62,467 nt of DNA from Flavobacterium sp. MK4S-17 (GTDB lineage Bacteria; Bacteroidota; Bacteroidia; Flavobacteriales; Flavobacteriaceae): assembly GCF_009848495.1 (NCBI RefSeq), contig NZ_WWEP01000016.1, positions 1-62,467 of the forward strand, given 5' to 3'. The notes beneath the pieces were generated by a model. The model did no database searches and had not been told where the DNA came from. It saw nothing but the letters and a program-made list of their open reading frames with translations. Position numbers and translations under genes: made by a program. Of this stretch, positions 1 to 9,297 are shown piece by piece (position 1 is the stretch's first letter; the number at the start of each line of letters is the position of its first letter).

Positions 1-334
1 CCAGTTGGTCTACTACTACGGTATTGTTTTTTACCAATTTATAAGTAACCAAAATAATATCCTTAAAATAATAAAACTCGGCATTGGGTGCCTGCATTAA
101 AAACTGGTTTACTTTGCGCATTTTTAAGGTAAAGGTAGTATTATCCTGTTGGTACTGCCAGGTGCCTGTAAACTTATCCAATACATTATTAGTGTCCCTA
201 AAATAATCACCTTTGTTAATGTCATTACTGGTTGAAATATCTTCAAGGGTTTTATATTGCAGTACAGGCGGTGTTTGCGCCTGCAGGTATTGAAATGCCG
301 AGCATACAAAAAATAGCAGAATATATCTTTTCAT
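1..334 (-). CDS. Partial secreted protein, DUF6705-like (C-terminus outside window)
   Basis: The frame opens with ATG at 332-334 on the minus strand and runs off the left edge, giving about 111 codons and no stop. It starts MKRYILLFFVCSAFQYLQAQ, a clear signal peptide with likely cleavage after AQ. The mature part continues with a segment reading GDYFRDTNNVLDKFTGTW and then alternating hydrophobic strands. This matches my memory of the small secreted DUF6705 family of flavobacteria, whose members share the D-x-x-N-x-L-D-K-F-x-G-T-W signature and have no known function. It lies 11 bases downstream of the lipoprotein gene ending at 346, on the same strand, so the two are probably cotranscribed. 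Family assignment is by eye; the signal peptide is directly visible. Confidence 0.7.
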   Translation of the reverse strand, partial: MKRYILLFFVCSAFQYLQAQTPPVLQYKTLEDISTSNDINKGDYFRDTNNVLDKFTGTWQYQQDNTTFTLKMRKVNQFLMQAPNAEFYYFKDIILVTYKLVKNNTVVVDQL

Positions 335-345
335 AATATAATAAT

Positions 346-1893
346 TTAACAATTAGTATAGGTAAGGTTATTGTTTTGGTCGAGCCCCACTTTTTTCCAG
401 TTGGAAAAATTATAATCACACTGGTACAGTTCATAAACTTCGGAAGTTGAAAGCCCTGAAGCTTTAAAAAAACTTAAAAACCCTTTAACCTGTTCGCTTG
501 GGGTTGAATCCTTAGGAACTCTATCGCTAAAAATACTATTGTAGAGTCTATAAAATGCTTCAGATTTAATGGTATTAATAGCATTTATAAAACTGGCCTT
601 ATTCTTTATTTTAAGGGCAAATGTTCCTTTATTACTGGTTACATACATGGTTAATTTTTCAAGCGATACAGTTGAGTCTTCTACTAATGTACCAAAAGCA
701 ATTAAATCATCAAGGGAAAATACGGCAAAGTTTTTAATTTCGGCATTATTTAAGTGGCAGTGCATAAAGCCGGTAATAACAGCAGCCCTTGCCGGGTCGA
801 ATGCCAAATCAATATAGCTGCCATTTTCATCAAGTCCGCCAAATTGTTTTTCGGAATAAGCAGGTTCATTATCGTACATTGTATACCCGCTTTCAACAGT
901 GTTAAAAGCGTCCAGCCGCATCTCCTTCATTTTATTTATAAATTCTGTATCGTCGGATTTTTCTTTTAAATCTTCACAAGGCTTTGGTTTTGGGTTAAAC
1001 ACAATAGGTATGGTGTGGTCATTGTCATCGCCAAAACTGTCCGAAGGTTCTTGGTTTTCATCATTTCCATCATCATTTCCATCATTACCGGAGGAGCCTG
1101 TTCCCGTTCCACTGCCGTTGCCACTACCACCGCCGTTGTTGTTGCCTATGTCGTTATCGCCATCACCAGGCGGGTCAATATTGCCAAAGGGGTCATCCCC
1201 GCCACCACTGCCACCGCCGCCGCCAAGGTCTTCCTGGCAGGATACTGCGGCAATAACATAGGTGTATCCGGTTGGCGGGCTGGGGCATGTACAGTGTACT
1301 CCGTTTAATATGCTTAAGGTACTGTGCACATTATGGCAGCACATTTCATATTCTATCTGAATATCAAAACAATTATTGGAATTGCCTTTTGCCAAAATAG
1401 TATTGGCTAAGTTAGTACCATTATCTAAATTTTGTACCTGCATGCCTTTGGAAGCATCAATAAATATACCATCCTGCAATAAGGCTTTTTCTGTTTCGGA
1501 TAGGTTGTAGGTAACTATTTTGGCAGAGTAGGTGTTATCCTGCTGTAACGTCAGCACCAGATTTTCAACATAGTTAGTTTCATTGTCCCTGTAAATAGGT
1601 AGCGTATAAGAAGTGCTGTTGCCTTTTGTTATTTCTACAATTTCATCAGTATATACCTTAAATTCATTATTAACTGCAACAGTTCGCTGGTAATAATTGT
1701 CTTTAAGGTTGTTTTTTAGAAGATTTATCTTTCCAAACGCTTTAGGGGCTTTTTTCATGAACTCAGCTTCGGTTAGCTTTTTAATTCTGAAATTTTTTTG
1801 GTTTGATTGTTGTATAAATTCTTCCTCGGCCTGGCAGCCGATAAGAATAAAAATAATTATGCAGATAGCATATTTAATATTTTTTATACTCAT
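346..1893 (-). CDS. Lipoprotein with Gly/Asn/Asp-rich linker and C-terminal JAMM-like domain
   Basis: A 515-residue protein. The N-terminus has a hydrophobic stretch ending in the lipobox LIGC (Cys20), so it should be a lipid-anchored envelope protein. Residues about 40-170 look like a folded N-terminal domain. A Cys cluster follows (CFDIQIEYEMCCHN and CTCPSPPTGYTYV), then a low-complexity linker of Gly, Asn, Asp and Ser (roughly 225-300). The C-terminal domain carries His378-Cys-His380, then Ser393-Leu-Asp-Asp396, resembling the HxH...SxxD zinc motif of JAB1/MPN/Mov34 (JAMM) peptidases, but with a longer spacing than usual and no certain upstream Glu. Similar linker-plus-HxH proteins occur widely in Flavobacterium as I recall, without known function. 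It precedes the DUF6705-like gene by 11 bases. The coding call is firm; the JAMM reading is inference. Confidence 0.8.
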   Translation of the reverse strand: MSIKNIKYAICIIIFILIGCQAEEEFIQQSNQKNFRIKKLTEAEFMKKAPKAFGKINLLKNNLKDNYYQRTVAVNNEFKVYTDEIVEITKGNSTSYTLPIYRDNETNYVENLVLTLQQDNTYSAKIVTYNLSETEKALLQDGIFIDASKGMQVQNLDNGTNLANTILAKGNSNNCFDIQIEYEMCCHNVHSTLSILNGVHCTCPSPPTGYTYVIAAVSCQEDLGGGGGSGGGDDPFGNIDPPGDGDNDIGNNNGGGSGNGSGTGTGSSGNDGNDDGNDENQEPSDSFGDDNDHTIPIVFNPKPKPCEDLKEKSDDTEFINKMKEMRLDAFNTVESGYTMYDNEPAYSEKQFGGLDENGSYIDLAFDPARAAVITGFMHCHLNNAEIKNFAVFSLDDLIAFGTLVEDSTVSLEKLTMYVTSNKGTFALKIKNKASFINAINTIKSEAFYRLYNSIFSDRVPKDSTPSEQVKGFLSFFKASGLSTSEVYELYQCDYNFSNWKKVGLDQNNNLTYTNC

Positions 1894-2002
1894 TTATACT
1901 TAATATTTAAATTATGTTATATTCGTACACTGCTAATTTAACATATTATTTTATAACTCCAAATTAAGTTACAATTTTTTATCGAATAAAAGATTTTTAT
2001 CA

Positions 2003-2485
2003 ATGAAACTTTTACTTGTTTTTTTTCTTTTAATAAGCAATGTACCGGAGATGGATAATGTCCGCAAATATTATGTAGAAGCAGCTACATCCAAAGAAAG
2101 TGCAGCTTATTTTTATGAACTTTTTGAGGGTATTGATACCGGCCATGAAAACGGGACTTTAGTTGCGTATAAAGCCGCCTCGGTAGTGCTTATGGCTAAA
2201 TATGAGCGGAACCTTTTTACCAAAACAAAATACTTTAACAGGGGTACCGATATGCTGGATGCTGCAATTAAAAAACATCCTGATAATTATGAAGCAAGGC
2301 TTATACGCCTTAACATACAGGATAATGTGCCCTGGATAACAGGATACACTTCAGAAATAAAAGAGGATAAGGCCTTCTTGATTAAAAACTACATTAATCA
2401 GCCCGAAGGGCTTAAAACATTTACAAAAAAATACGTGAAGCAATCTTCTGCCTTTACCGATAAGGAAAAAAAAGCATTTAATTAA
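2003..2485 (+). CDS. Small secreted protein of unknown function
   Basis: A 160-residue protein beginning MKLLLVFFLLISNVPEMDN, a short signal-peptide-like N-terminus. The rest is mainly helical, Lys/Glu/Tyr-rich, and includes a TPR-like phrase (AAIKKHPDNYEARLIRLNIQ near residues 90-109). I recognise it as a type common in flavobacteria, but I know no function. It is divergent from the lipoprotein gene starting at 1893 and convergent with the large outer-membrane protein gene, overlapping its stop by four bases (2482-2485). The ATG at 2003 is the first in frame and gives the signal peptide, so the start is likely correct. Roles as a periplasmic scaffold or binding protein would be guesses. Confidence 0.7.
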   Translation: MKLLLVFFLLISNVPEMDNVRKYYVEAATSKESAAYFYELFEGIDTGHENGTLVAYKAASVVLMAKYERNLFTKTKYFNRGTDMLDAAIKKHPDNYEARLIRLNIQDNVPWITGYTSEIKEDKAFLIKNYINQPEGLKTFTKKYVKQSSAFTDKEKKAFN

Positions 2486-5400
2486 AAAAATGCCCTTAAT
2501 TGCACATTGCCGGTATGTATGGTTTTACTTGTTTCGCTTTTCCTGCCCTGGTAGTTAATATTAATATCCAGGAACTGGGTAAGGTTTTTTTGCAGGAGCA
2601 GCCGCCATGTTAGGTTTTGCCCCGCCTGAAGCCCTTCCAGCATCTGGTAGGCAGCAGGAGAAAGCTGGTTGCCGGTAAAATCATTTTTATAATAGGAAAA
2701 CTCGCCACTTGCCGTAAACTGTTTTTCTGAGGCATAGTTAAATGAAGTTCCCAAACGCTGCTGGTATAAAGTTTCACCTTCCCCAATGCGGTTCTCCTTG
2801 CTGCGGTATTCATAAAACAAATCCCAGCTTGCATTGCGGGAAAATATATAGGAAACTTTGGGCCCTGCCAAAAAGCCTTCTATCTCAAAATTTTTACTTC
2901 CGTAATTTTCCGAATAGGTAGATGAATTGATGGTTTGACCATTAATATTGAGCAGCCATGTTTTTTGTATAAGATGGGCATACTGCAATTGATGCGAACT
3001 ATTGTTGTTTTCCTGCGAGCCGACTGTTAATAATGATTTTGCCCTGTTTTTTACATAAGTATAGGTAACCGAATGGTCCTGCTTTCCGCGGTTGTAAAAA
3101 AGACTGTTGCGTATGCTGGAATTAAGCCCCAATAGGTTCTGTTCACTTCCGGAAAAAGGATTGAGGTCAAAATTATCATTGTTTCGTTTTATTTTCCGGT
3201 CTATTATAAATGAGGACTGGTTATAAAAATGGGAAAGGAATTTTTTAAACCCCTTTTCATTTTGCCATTGTACAGGGTTTAAAATAACCGATTGCGAAAA
3301 TTTATTCTGGTGTGTCCGCACAAAAACCTGGTTAGGTAAAAATACCCTTATATATGTAGCCTGGTCAGGAAAAGGTGCAATTTCAAATTCCTGGAGTTCC
3401 TGTATGCCGTTATTGTTATAATCGTTCCACGTATAAATGCCTTGCCCCGGCTCTACTTCAAGATAGGTAAATTCCTGTTGCGCTATTGTGCCTGAGGAAG
3501 TTTCGTAAGCAGAAGTTACCTGCACTAATTGATCCCAATATCTGTCATTATACAAAAGCCTTGAGTTTAGTGAAGGTTCATCCTGCAAAGAACGGTCTTC
3601 ATACTTCAGCCTGCGATAGTTTACAAAAAGGCTCAGGTCGCTTTTATCGGTTTGCAGCAGCCTTGATTTAAGATAATAGGAACGGGAAGTGTTCACTTTT
3701 TGCAGCAGTCCGCCAACCACACTATCGTTGGCACGCTGTAAATAACCCAGTTCAACATATACTTTTGTACTGTCGCCCCTTCCCAAAAAAGTACCTATTT
3801 CATTGAAACGCTGGCTAAGTGCTGAAAATTCTCCGGTTGCCTTTATCGTTTCCCGGTTGTCTTCAATCCGTGATGTTGCGCCCACCCAGTTCCTGCCGAA
3901 GTGGTACTTTGCTATAGCTTCATTTCGTATAAATGTTGAGGTTGAATATTCACTGTCACTTTCAAGCCAGCTGCCCCTGTCCTGTATGGTAACATCGTTA
4001 AGTTTTAGCCTCCCGTTTACAACATGCCTTATCCCTGAAAAAAGATGGGAAAAGTCCAGTTGTTCAAGTTGGTAGCCTACTTCGCCATTTTGTTGCAGCT
4101 TTGCGGCTATGCCTGTAGTTAAGTAGCTTTGGCTCGCTTCATTGGTTAATATGCCATTAAGGTTCCAGTCACGGTTAAATTCTATATTAAACAAACGCTC
4201 AATAGTGCGGAAATCCTTCTGCACAAACTGGTAATCTGCAAAAGCATCAAGCTGCCATGTTCCTGTATAAAGCCTTTGCCGTGCATCTATTTTTCCTGCA
4301 AAGCCTTTGTTATTTTCGTCATCTATAGGAGAAAATAAATTGAGGTCATTATTGCTTACACCCGCTTCAAAATCAATATAGGTTTTTTCACCGGGATTAT
4401 ATTTACCCATTACTGTGGCTATCTGGATTTTTTGTGGTGAAGTAAGCCGTGTTACAGGCTCATAATTACCCTGCGGAATACCATTTTGTGGTGGTACATA
4501 TTCATAAATCCGCCCTACTGCCGCTGCGTTCGAAATTATGTAGTTGCCCTGGTTATTACCCAAAAGTGTAAAACGTACATTATATAATTCTTCCTCAGGA
4601 TTGTTAGAGTACTCAAAAGCTTCTACACCGTTAATAACCACTTTTCGGTACAGTATCTTGTTTTCTGAATACGTATCCGGGTATGCAGAAGGAGCAGTCA
4701 TAAGCGCATTATCATCGCCGGCCTCCTTTAATATGCTGACCTGTTCCTGCGAAAGGTTTTGCTGCAGTGGCTGGTTTTTTACGTCATTTTCTGAGTAAAC
4801 ATAGCCGCCAATACTCCATTTTTCAGCATCATGCGTTATACCGCCGTAGGTAACAAAACGGGTATAGTTCCGTTCAGAATACTGGTATTCTACATTAATG
4901 CGCATTTCAGAAGTTATAGGGAAAAGCGATGTGAAAATAATTTCTCCGGCATTATAATCTATAGTATAGTCATTATTTTCGCCCCGTTCCAGTAATATTC
5001 CGTTTACAAAAACCCGTTCGGAACCGGATATGACCAATACATATAATTCATTATTTGGCCCGCGCAATTTGTAAGGCCCCTGGTTGCCTTCCTGCCCTGT
5101 AAAGGTACTCCTTGCATACTGGCCGCGTACCAGGGCGCCTGCTGCAAATACAGATGTTTTGGCGTCCTCATCCCCAAACGCAAACGCTGTGGATAGCCCC
5201 TGCACCTTTTTGCTGAAATTAAGAAACCGCGAAGTCCTGTTTTCCAGGAATAGGTCGCCGGCACGGATGTTCCAGTTATCACTGAACATTTCAATAAAAA
5301 TCTGGTCGAATTCATCCAGTTTTTGGGAATATCCGCCTTCCTGCAAAGGGATATTGCTGTCCTGTATGGAGGCTCGCAGGCTTACTTTTTCAGATATTTT

Positions 5401-5898
5401 TCCTGTAATCTGCAAATCCAGGTTTGAGTTAACCACCGCATTTTGGTTATTACCCACGGTGACGCCGCGGGTAATGCTGCCCGAAGTGGTAAGCCCGTCA
5501 AAAGGGCGAAAGGTGCTAACCGGATCCTGCTTTAAGGCATAGCGGGTTCCGCTCACGGCATCATTGGCTACAACACGGCTGTCATCATAAATGCTGTATC
5601 GCTTGGTAAGGTAGTCTGGGTAAGTAAGGTAATTTACAGTCAGTGAATCCTGAGCACGATAACCGTTTCTAAAAACAAGTATTGCTTTTGCATAGTCAAT
5701 TTTATATAAACTTGTGTTTATAGCAGTACCGTTGCTGTCTTTTAGCTCAAAAAAGGCGTTGTTTATACTTACGCTGTCAATTTGCAGAGTGTCGCGCTCC
5801 ACAAATATTTTACGGCTTTTATAAGGCGTGGTTATTTCCTGCCCGTAAACAGCGGAAACACAACACAAAAGCAACAGTAAAACATTCTTTTTCAGCAT
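2482..5898 (-). CDS. Large outer-membrane protein with SprA-like motif, function unknown
   Basis: A protein of 1138 residues if started at the ATG at 5898. That start gives a clean signal peptide (MLKKNVLLLLLCCVSAVYGQ); an upstream start nine codons earlier would spoil it. The mature part is rich in Asn, Gln, Tyr and alternating strands and ends in LRAFF, with a terminal Phe as in many outer-membrane beta-barrels. Residues about 140-185 read like the GxxxxGVTVGNNQNAVVNSNLDLQITGK region of surface beta-proteins. Residues about 291-323 contain GSERVFVNGILLERG followed by DYTIDYNAGEIIFT, a phrase I associate with SprA-type and other large Bacteroidota outer-membrane proteins. At half the length of SprA it is not that T9SS translocon subunit. 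Function unknown; outer-membrane location is a reasonable inference. Confidence 0.8.
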   Translation of the reverse strand: MLKKNVLLLLLCCVSAVYGQEITTPYKSRKIFVERDTLQIDSVSINNAFFELKDSNGTAINTSLYKIDYAKAILVFRNGYRAQDSLTVNYLTYPDYLTKRYSIYDDSRVVANDAVSGTRYALKQDPVSTFRPFDGLTTSGSITRGVTVGNNQNAVVNSNLDLQITGKISEKVSLRASIQDSNIPLQEGGYSQKLDEFDQIFIEMFSDNWNIRAGDLFLENRTSRFLNFSKKVQGLSTAFAFGDEDAKTSVFAAGALVRGQYARSTFTGQEGNQGPYKLRGPNNELYVLVISGSERVFVNGILLERGENNDYTIDYNAGEIIFTSLFPITSEMRINVEYQYSERNYTRFVTYGGITHDAEKWSIGGYVYSENDVKNQPLQQNLSQEQVSILKEAGDDNALMTAPSAYPDTYSENKILYRKVVINGVEAFEYSNNPEEELYNVRFTLLGNNQGNYIISNAAAVGRIYEYVPPQNGIPQGNYEPVTRLTSPQKIQIATVMGKYNPGEKTYIDFEAGVSNNDLNLFSPIDDENNKGFAGKIDARQRLYTGTWQLDAFADYQFVQKDFRTIERLFNIEFNRDWNLNGILTNEASQSYLTTGIAAKLQQNGEVGYQLEQLDFSHLFSGIRHVVNGRLKLNDVTIQDRGSWLESDSEYSTSTFIRNEAIAKYHFGRNWVGATSRIEDNRETIKATGEFSALSQRFNEIGTFLGRGDSTKVYVELGYLQRANDSVVGGLLQKVNTSRSYYLKSRLLQTDKSDLSLFVNYRRLKYEDRSLQDEPSLNSRLLYNDRYWDQLVQVTSAYETSSGTIAQQEFTYLEVEPGQGIYTWNDYNNNGIQELQEFEIAPFPDQATYIRVFLPNQVFVRTHQNKFSQSVILNPVQWQNEKGFKKFLSHFYNQSSFIIDRKIKRNNDNFDLNPFSGSEQNLLGLNSSIRNSLFYNRGKQDHSVTYTYVKNRAKSLLTVGSQENNNSSHQLQYAHLIQKTWLLNINGQTINSSTYSENYGSKNFEIEGFLAGPKVSYIFSRNASWDLFYEYRSKENRIGEGETLYQQRLGTSFNYASEKQFTASGEFSYYKNDFTGNQLSPAAYQMLEGLQAGQNLTWRLLLQKNLTQFLDININYQGRKSETSKTIHTGNVQLRAFF

Positions 5899-5998
5899 CA
5901 CTACACTATAACTCCAAAATGGCAAAAGTAGTGTATTCTGTTGTAATTAGTTAAGTAACAATGAGTGCAATTATGATAGGTTACGGCGGAGTAATTAA

Positions 5999-7780
5999 CT
6001 ACTCAAGTATTTTAGAAATTATTAATTCGATGTCGGTCTTCCCGTCTTCTATATTGAAAGCTGCTGATTGCCATTCTTCTTTTGTCATTTCATCAAACAC
6101 TGTAAAGTTATTTTTAGCTTTAAAATTTACTTTTAAAGGTAGAACATGTAATTTTATTTGTTCTTTAATATCATTGAAATCCTCTATTTTAAACTCTTCA
6201 GGTAGTTTAGTGTCTCCTAATATTCTTTGCATTGCATCTCTAGAATAATAATTTTCAATCTCTCTTTTTCGTAAGATTATTACTTCTCCTCCCATATCTT
6301 CAATCTTTTTTATTAAATCTTTTTTATTAGCTAGTTTATTCTCATAATCAACAGCGCCTTTATCAGAGTCAAGTATGAAAAGAAATTTTCTGCCTATTTT
6401 TCTGCACAATTTAGCATTGACAAAAAACTCAACTTGGTCTCCCCCACATGGTATAAATAAAATATCATCAGGGACATGATTATTAATTTTCTCCAACGCA
6501 ATATTCCAAAACTTTACGTCTCCACTTCCCTCAACAAATATAATTTTTCGATAATTATCATTTAATAAGTTGTAATTGGGTCTAATACCAAGTTCTTTAA
6601 TAACAAGATCAAGAATTTCATCTTCATTCTCAAAATTCAAATAATTTGATATCTCATTTTCTTTTTTTACAACGATTATATTGGAATTTTTTGTAGCACC
6701 TGCAAAAATGGGTGAGTGAGTTGTTATAAAAAACTGACTCTCATCAGATAATGCTATTATGGAATCTAATAAATCATTTTGAAGCTCTGGATGCAAAAAA
6801 GTTTCAGGTTCTTCAATGCCAAAAATTTGATATTTTTTGGATGATTTTAAACTAGCTAAATACTCGAAATAGGCTACCATTAATAATCTTTTGAATCCTG
6901 TTCCTTTATTTCCAATAGGGATTTCATAATTTTCGGCACTAAACTTTAACGATAAATCAAATTTTACGAGATTATTCCAATTACAACTAACATTTGGCTT
7001 TATTAATTCTAAATCAGGAACATTTTTTTGCATCAAATTCGTGATAATTTTAAATTCATTTTCTAAATCCGATTGCACATTTTTTTCTAATTTCTCAGTT
7101 AATTCAAAATTATCATCCAGTGATTTTGTTGCTATAGGTTTAAATTGGCTTTGAAAACTAGTTGAACCAATGTTTAAATCTTGTTCTGCATCAAAAAGGG
7201 AGAATTCAGGAATATCGAAAAAATCATATTGCTTTCTTAAATTTTTTATATATTCATCTGCTGGATATTCTTTCTTTACTCTTCCTGTTTCTTGAGTATG
7301 TTCATCTATCGCTTCAATTTTTGACAAATTTGTAACACCCCTTCCGGACTTAGAAAACTCCAGTTCTAACTCTTGCATTTGTTTGTTTATATCACTTTCC
7401 TTAATACCCCAAAGATTGCCTATAGTATCACTTGCTATATCATGACATATATAATTAATATCTTTTATTACTCTACCATTATTTGGATTAAAATGAAAGA
7501 TTTTTCTAATGCAAATTTTGCCTTCAGAGTCTAGAGCTAAACGATGTATTTCATGTTGTGGAGTAAAGCGAATTATTATTTCTGTTTTTTCATCTTTCTC
7601 TTTACCTTTAAACACATCATTTGATGCGAATTTTTCATTAAAAAAAGCATCTAGTGCTTTAAGTATAGTTGATTTGCCTGAATCATTTTTTCCTACAAAT
7701 GAATTTATGTCTCCTGCTTTTAGATTTTTTAACTTTTTTATCCCTCTAAAATTTTTAATCGAAATATCATGAATTTTCAT
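5999..7780 (-). CDS. OLD-family ATP-dependent endonuclease (AAA ATPase + TOPRIM)
   Basis: A 593-residue protein. The N-terminal ABC/SMC-like ATPase has Walker A at residues 30-38 (GKNDSGKST), Walker B with GIEEPETFLHP at 321-331, and a switch histidine in TTHSPIF (353-359). The C-terminal TOPRIM domain shows Glu417 in FVEGSGD and the paired acidic residues Asp471 and Asp473 in ILDSDKG. This is the OLD (overcoming lysogenization defect) architecture, also found in Gabija GajA and several other phage-defence proteins. No UvrD-like helicase (GajB) or reverse transcriptase lies beside it, so it appears to act alone. The gene is conspicuously more A+T-rich than its flanks, with many AAA/ATT/TTT codons, which suggests horizontal acquisition. 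Coding and family calls are strong; a defence role is inference. Confidence 0.92.
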   Translation of the reverse strand: MKIHDISIKNFRGIKKLKNLKAGDINSFVGKNDSGKSTILKALDAFFNEKFASNDVFKGKEKDEKTEIIIRFTPQHEIHRLALDSEGKICIRKIFHFNPNNGRVIKDINYICHDIASDTIGNLWGIKESDINKQMQELELEFSKSGRGVTNLSKIEAIDEHTQETGRVKKEYPADEYIKNLRKQYDFFDIPEFSLFDAEQDLNIGSTSFQSQFKPIATKSLDDNFELTEKLEKNVQSDLENEFKIITNLMQKNVPDLELIKPNVSCNWNNLVKFDLSLKFSAENYEIPIGNKGTGFKRLLMVAYFEYLASLKSSKKYQIFGIEEPETFLHPELQNDLLDSIIALSDESQFFITTHSPIFAGATKNSNIIVVKKENEISNYLNFENEDEILDLVIKELGIRPNYNLLNDNYRKIIFVEGSGDVKFWNIALEKINNHVPDDILFIPCGGDQVEFFVNAKLCRKIGRKFLFILDSDKGAVDYENKLANKKDLIKKIEDMGGEVIILRKREIENYYSRDAMQRILGDTKLPEEFKIEDFNDIKEQIKLHVLPLKVNFKAKNNFTVFDEMTKEEWQSAAFNIEDGKTDIELIISKILE

Positions 7781-7803
7781 AATTGTATATAATTTGATAA
7801 ATT

Positions 7804-7811
7804 CAAAGTTA
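7804..7811 (-). promoter_or_regulatory. Candidate -7 promoter element for the OLD-family gene
   Basis: Read on the minus strand these eight bases are TAACTTTG, an exact match to the Bacteroidota TAnnTTTG element, about 24 bases ahead of the ATG. No convincing -33 TTTG is seen at the right distance. Confidence 0.45.
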
Positions 7812-8034
7812 AATATTTATTAATATAATTATGTAAGTGAAAGGGATTTATTATGGGTGTAGAATATTAAGCAACTATAAGGTTAAATATAGTAGCTACG
7901 ATGATAATGCTGATTTGATGGGAACATGATTAAATAATATTATGAATTGTAATTTTCATATACATAATTACCGCCTCTAATAAAACATGAATCATGGATT
8001 TCAATAAATGATAACTTTTACTTACCTTTTTCGT

Positions 8035-9291
8035 TTAACTCGCCTTAGTTACTACCTGCATGGTTTCGCGGCTCACCTGCTTTAAAAGCACTTCCTTGTT
8101 TTTAGCAACAGCATCTATAGATTTATCATTAAAATGCCTTATGGTATATAATGAAACATCTTCATTATAAGTAACCTTAAACTTTTTGGAAAGCAGGCTT
8201 TTAAGCTCATTAAAATTGCCAAACTTATCATCTGCGCAAACCGAAAAACTGATAGCGGAATTCTGTATAAGGTGCACCTTCATTTTATATTTATGCAGCA
8301 GTGCAAAAATGTCGCTTATATTCTCCTCCATTATAAAAGAAAAATCAAGTGACGAAAGCGATATAAGCAACTGGTTTTTCTTTACAATATAGCAGGGGGT
8401 ATGCGGCTCAAGGTCGACTCCTTTACTCACGCTGGTTCCCGGTAAAAGCGGGTTGATAAACGATTTTACATATAATGGTATCTCCTTGCGTTGCAGCGGC
8501 TGCAGGGTTTTCGGGTGGATAACCGTAGCCCCGTAAAAAGCGAGTTCAATAGCTTCGCGGTAGGAAATCTGGTTCAGCAGTATGGCATTTTCAAAGTAGC
8601 GTGGGTCGGCATTCAGCACGCCCGGCACATCTTTCCATATTGTAACGCTTTCGGCATTAAGGCAGTAGGCAAATATGGCCGCGGTATAGTCGGAACCTTC
8701 CCTGCCCAGTGTAGTAGTAAAGTTATTCTCGTCCGAACCTAAAAAGCCCTGTGTTATATTCAGGTTTTTACGCTTTATATTTTTTGATATGTTTTGTTGC
8801 GTCTGCTCCCAGTTTACTATTGCATCACGGTAAGTATTGTCGGTCTTAATGTACTCCCTCACATCAACCCAATGGTTATGCAGCCCTTTATAATTAAAAT
8901 AGTGGCTTACTATAGTAGTGGAAATTATTTCGCCCATGCTCACCACCTGGTCATACACAAAATTATAATTAGGTGATTTATTATTTTTAAGGAAGCCCTC
9001 GAGGTCGGTAAATAGTTTGCTTACGGCATTAAAAGCAGGGTGGTTTTCCTCATCAAAAAGGTCAAGCAGTATCTGGTTATGGTATTTTTTAACTTCCTGA
9101 ACCGAAGCCTGAAGTTCCGGCGACCTGTCAAAATAATTTTTAATTACAACCTCAAGCGCATTGGTTGTTTTTCCCATAGCCGAGATAACCAGCAGCACAT
9201 CATTATGGCCTGTTTGCTGTAATACATTATAAACATTTTTAATGCCATCGGCATCTTTAACCGATGCCCCGCCGAATTTAAATACTTTCAT
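8035..9291 (-). CDS. lysC: Aspartate kinase, monofunctional
   Basis: A 418-residue protein starting MKVFKFGGASVKD, the KFGG(A/T)S ATP-binding signature of aspartokinases. It phosphorylates L-aspartate, the first step toward lysine (or diaminopimelate), threonine and methionine. Further family marks are VISAMGKTTNALE (residues about 36-48), GREGSDYTAA in the substrate-binding region, and two ACT-like segments in the last 130 residues, the usual seat of feedback inhibition. No homoserine dehydrogenase domain follows, so it is monofunctional. It lies six bases downstream of a GNAT acetyltransferase gene on the same strand and is probably cotranscribed with it. The intergenic stretch 7781-8034 after it is AT-rich and holds no gene. 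The symbol is by family; paralogues elsewhere in the genome cannot be excluded. Confidence 0.93.
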   Translation of the reverse strand: MKVFKFGGASVKDADGIKNVYNVLQQTGHNDVLLVISAMGKTTNALEVVIKNYFDRSPELQASVQEVKKYHNQILLDLFDEENHPAFNAVSKLFTDLEGFLKNNKSPNYNFVYDQVVSMGEIISTTIVSHYFNYKGLHNHWVDVREYIKTDNTYRDAIVNWEQTQQNISKNIKRKNLNITQGFLGSDENNFTTTLGREGSDYTAAIFAYCLNAESVTIWKDVPGVLNADPRYFENAILLNQISYREAIELAFYGATVIHPKTLQPLQRKEIPLYVKSFINPLLPGTSVSKGVDLEPHTPCYIVKKNQLLISLSSLDFSFIMEENISDIFALLHKYKMKVHLIQNSAISFSVCADDKFGNFNELKSLLSKKFKVTYNEDVSLYTIRHFNDKSIDAVAKNKEVLLKQVSRETMQVVTKAS

Positions 9292-9297
9292 CCGAAT

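Noticed and set aside
899..1261. Proline-rich forward frame of 120 codons
   Set aside because: It is the antisense image of the Gly/Asn/Asp linker of the lipoprotein at 346-1893; the low complexity keeps the opposite frame open.
5961..6248. Forward frame of 95 codons at the end of the OLD gene
   Set aside because: Antisense to the C-terminus of the OLD-family protein, which is complete and of normal length.
5999..9291. Multi-gene defence island around the OLD gene
   Set aside because: The neighbours are an outer-membrane protein gene and aspartate kinase; no helicase, methylase, reverse transcriptase or toxin gene is present.
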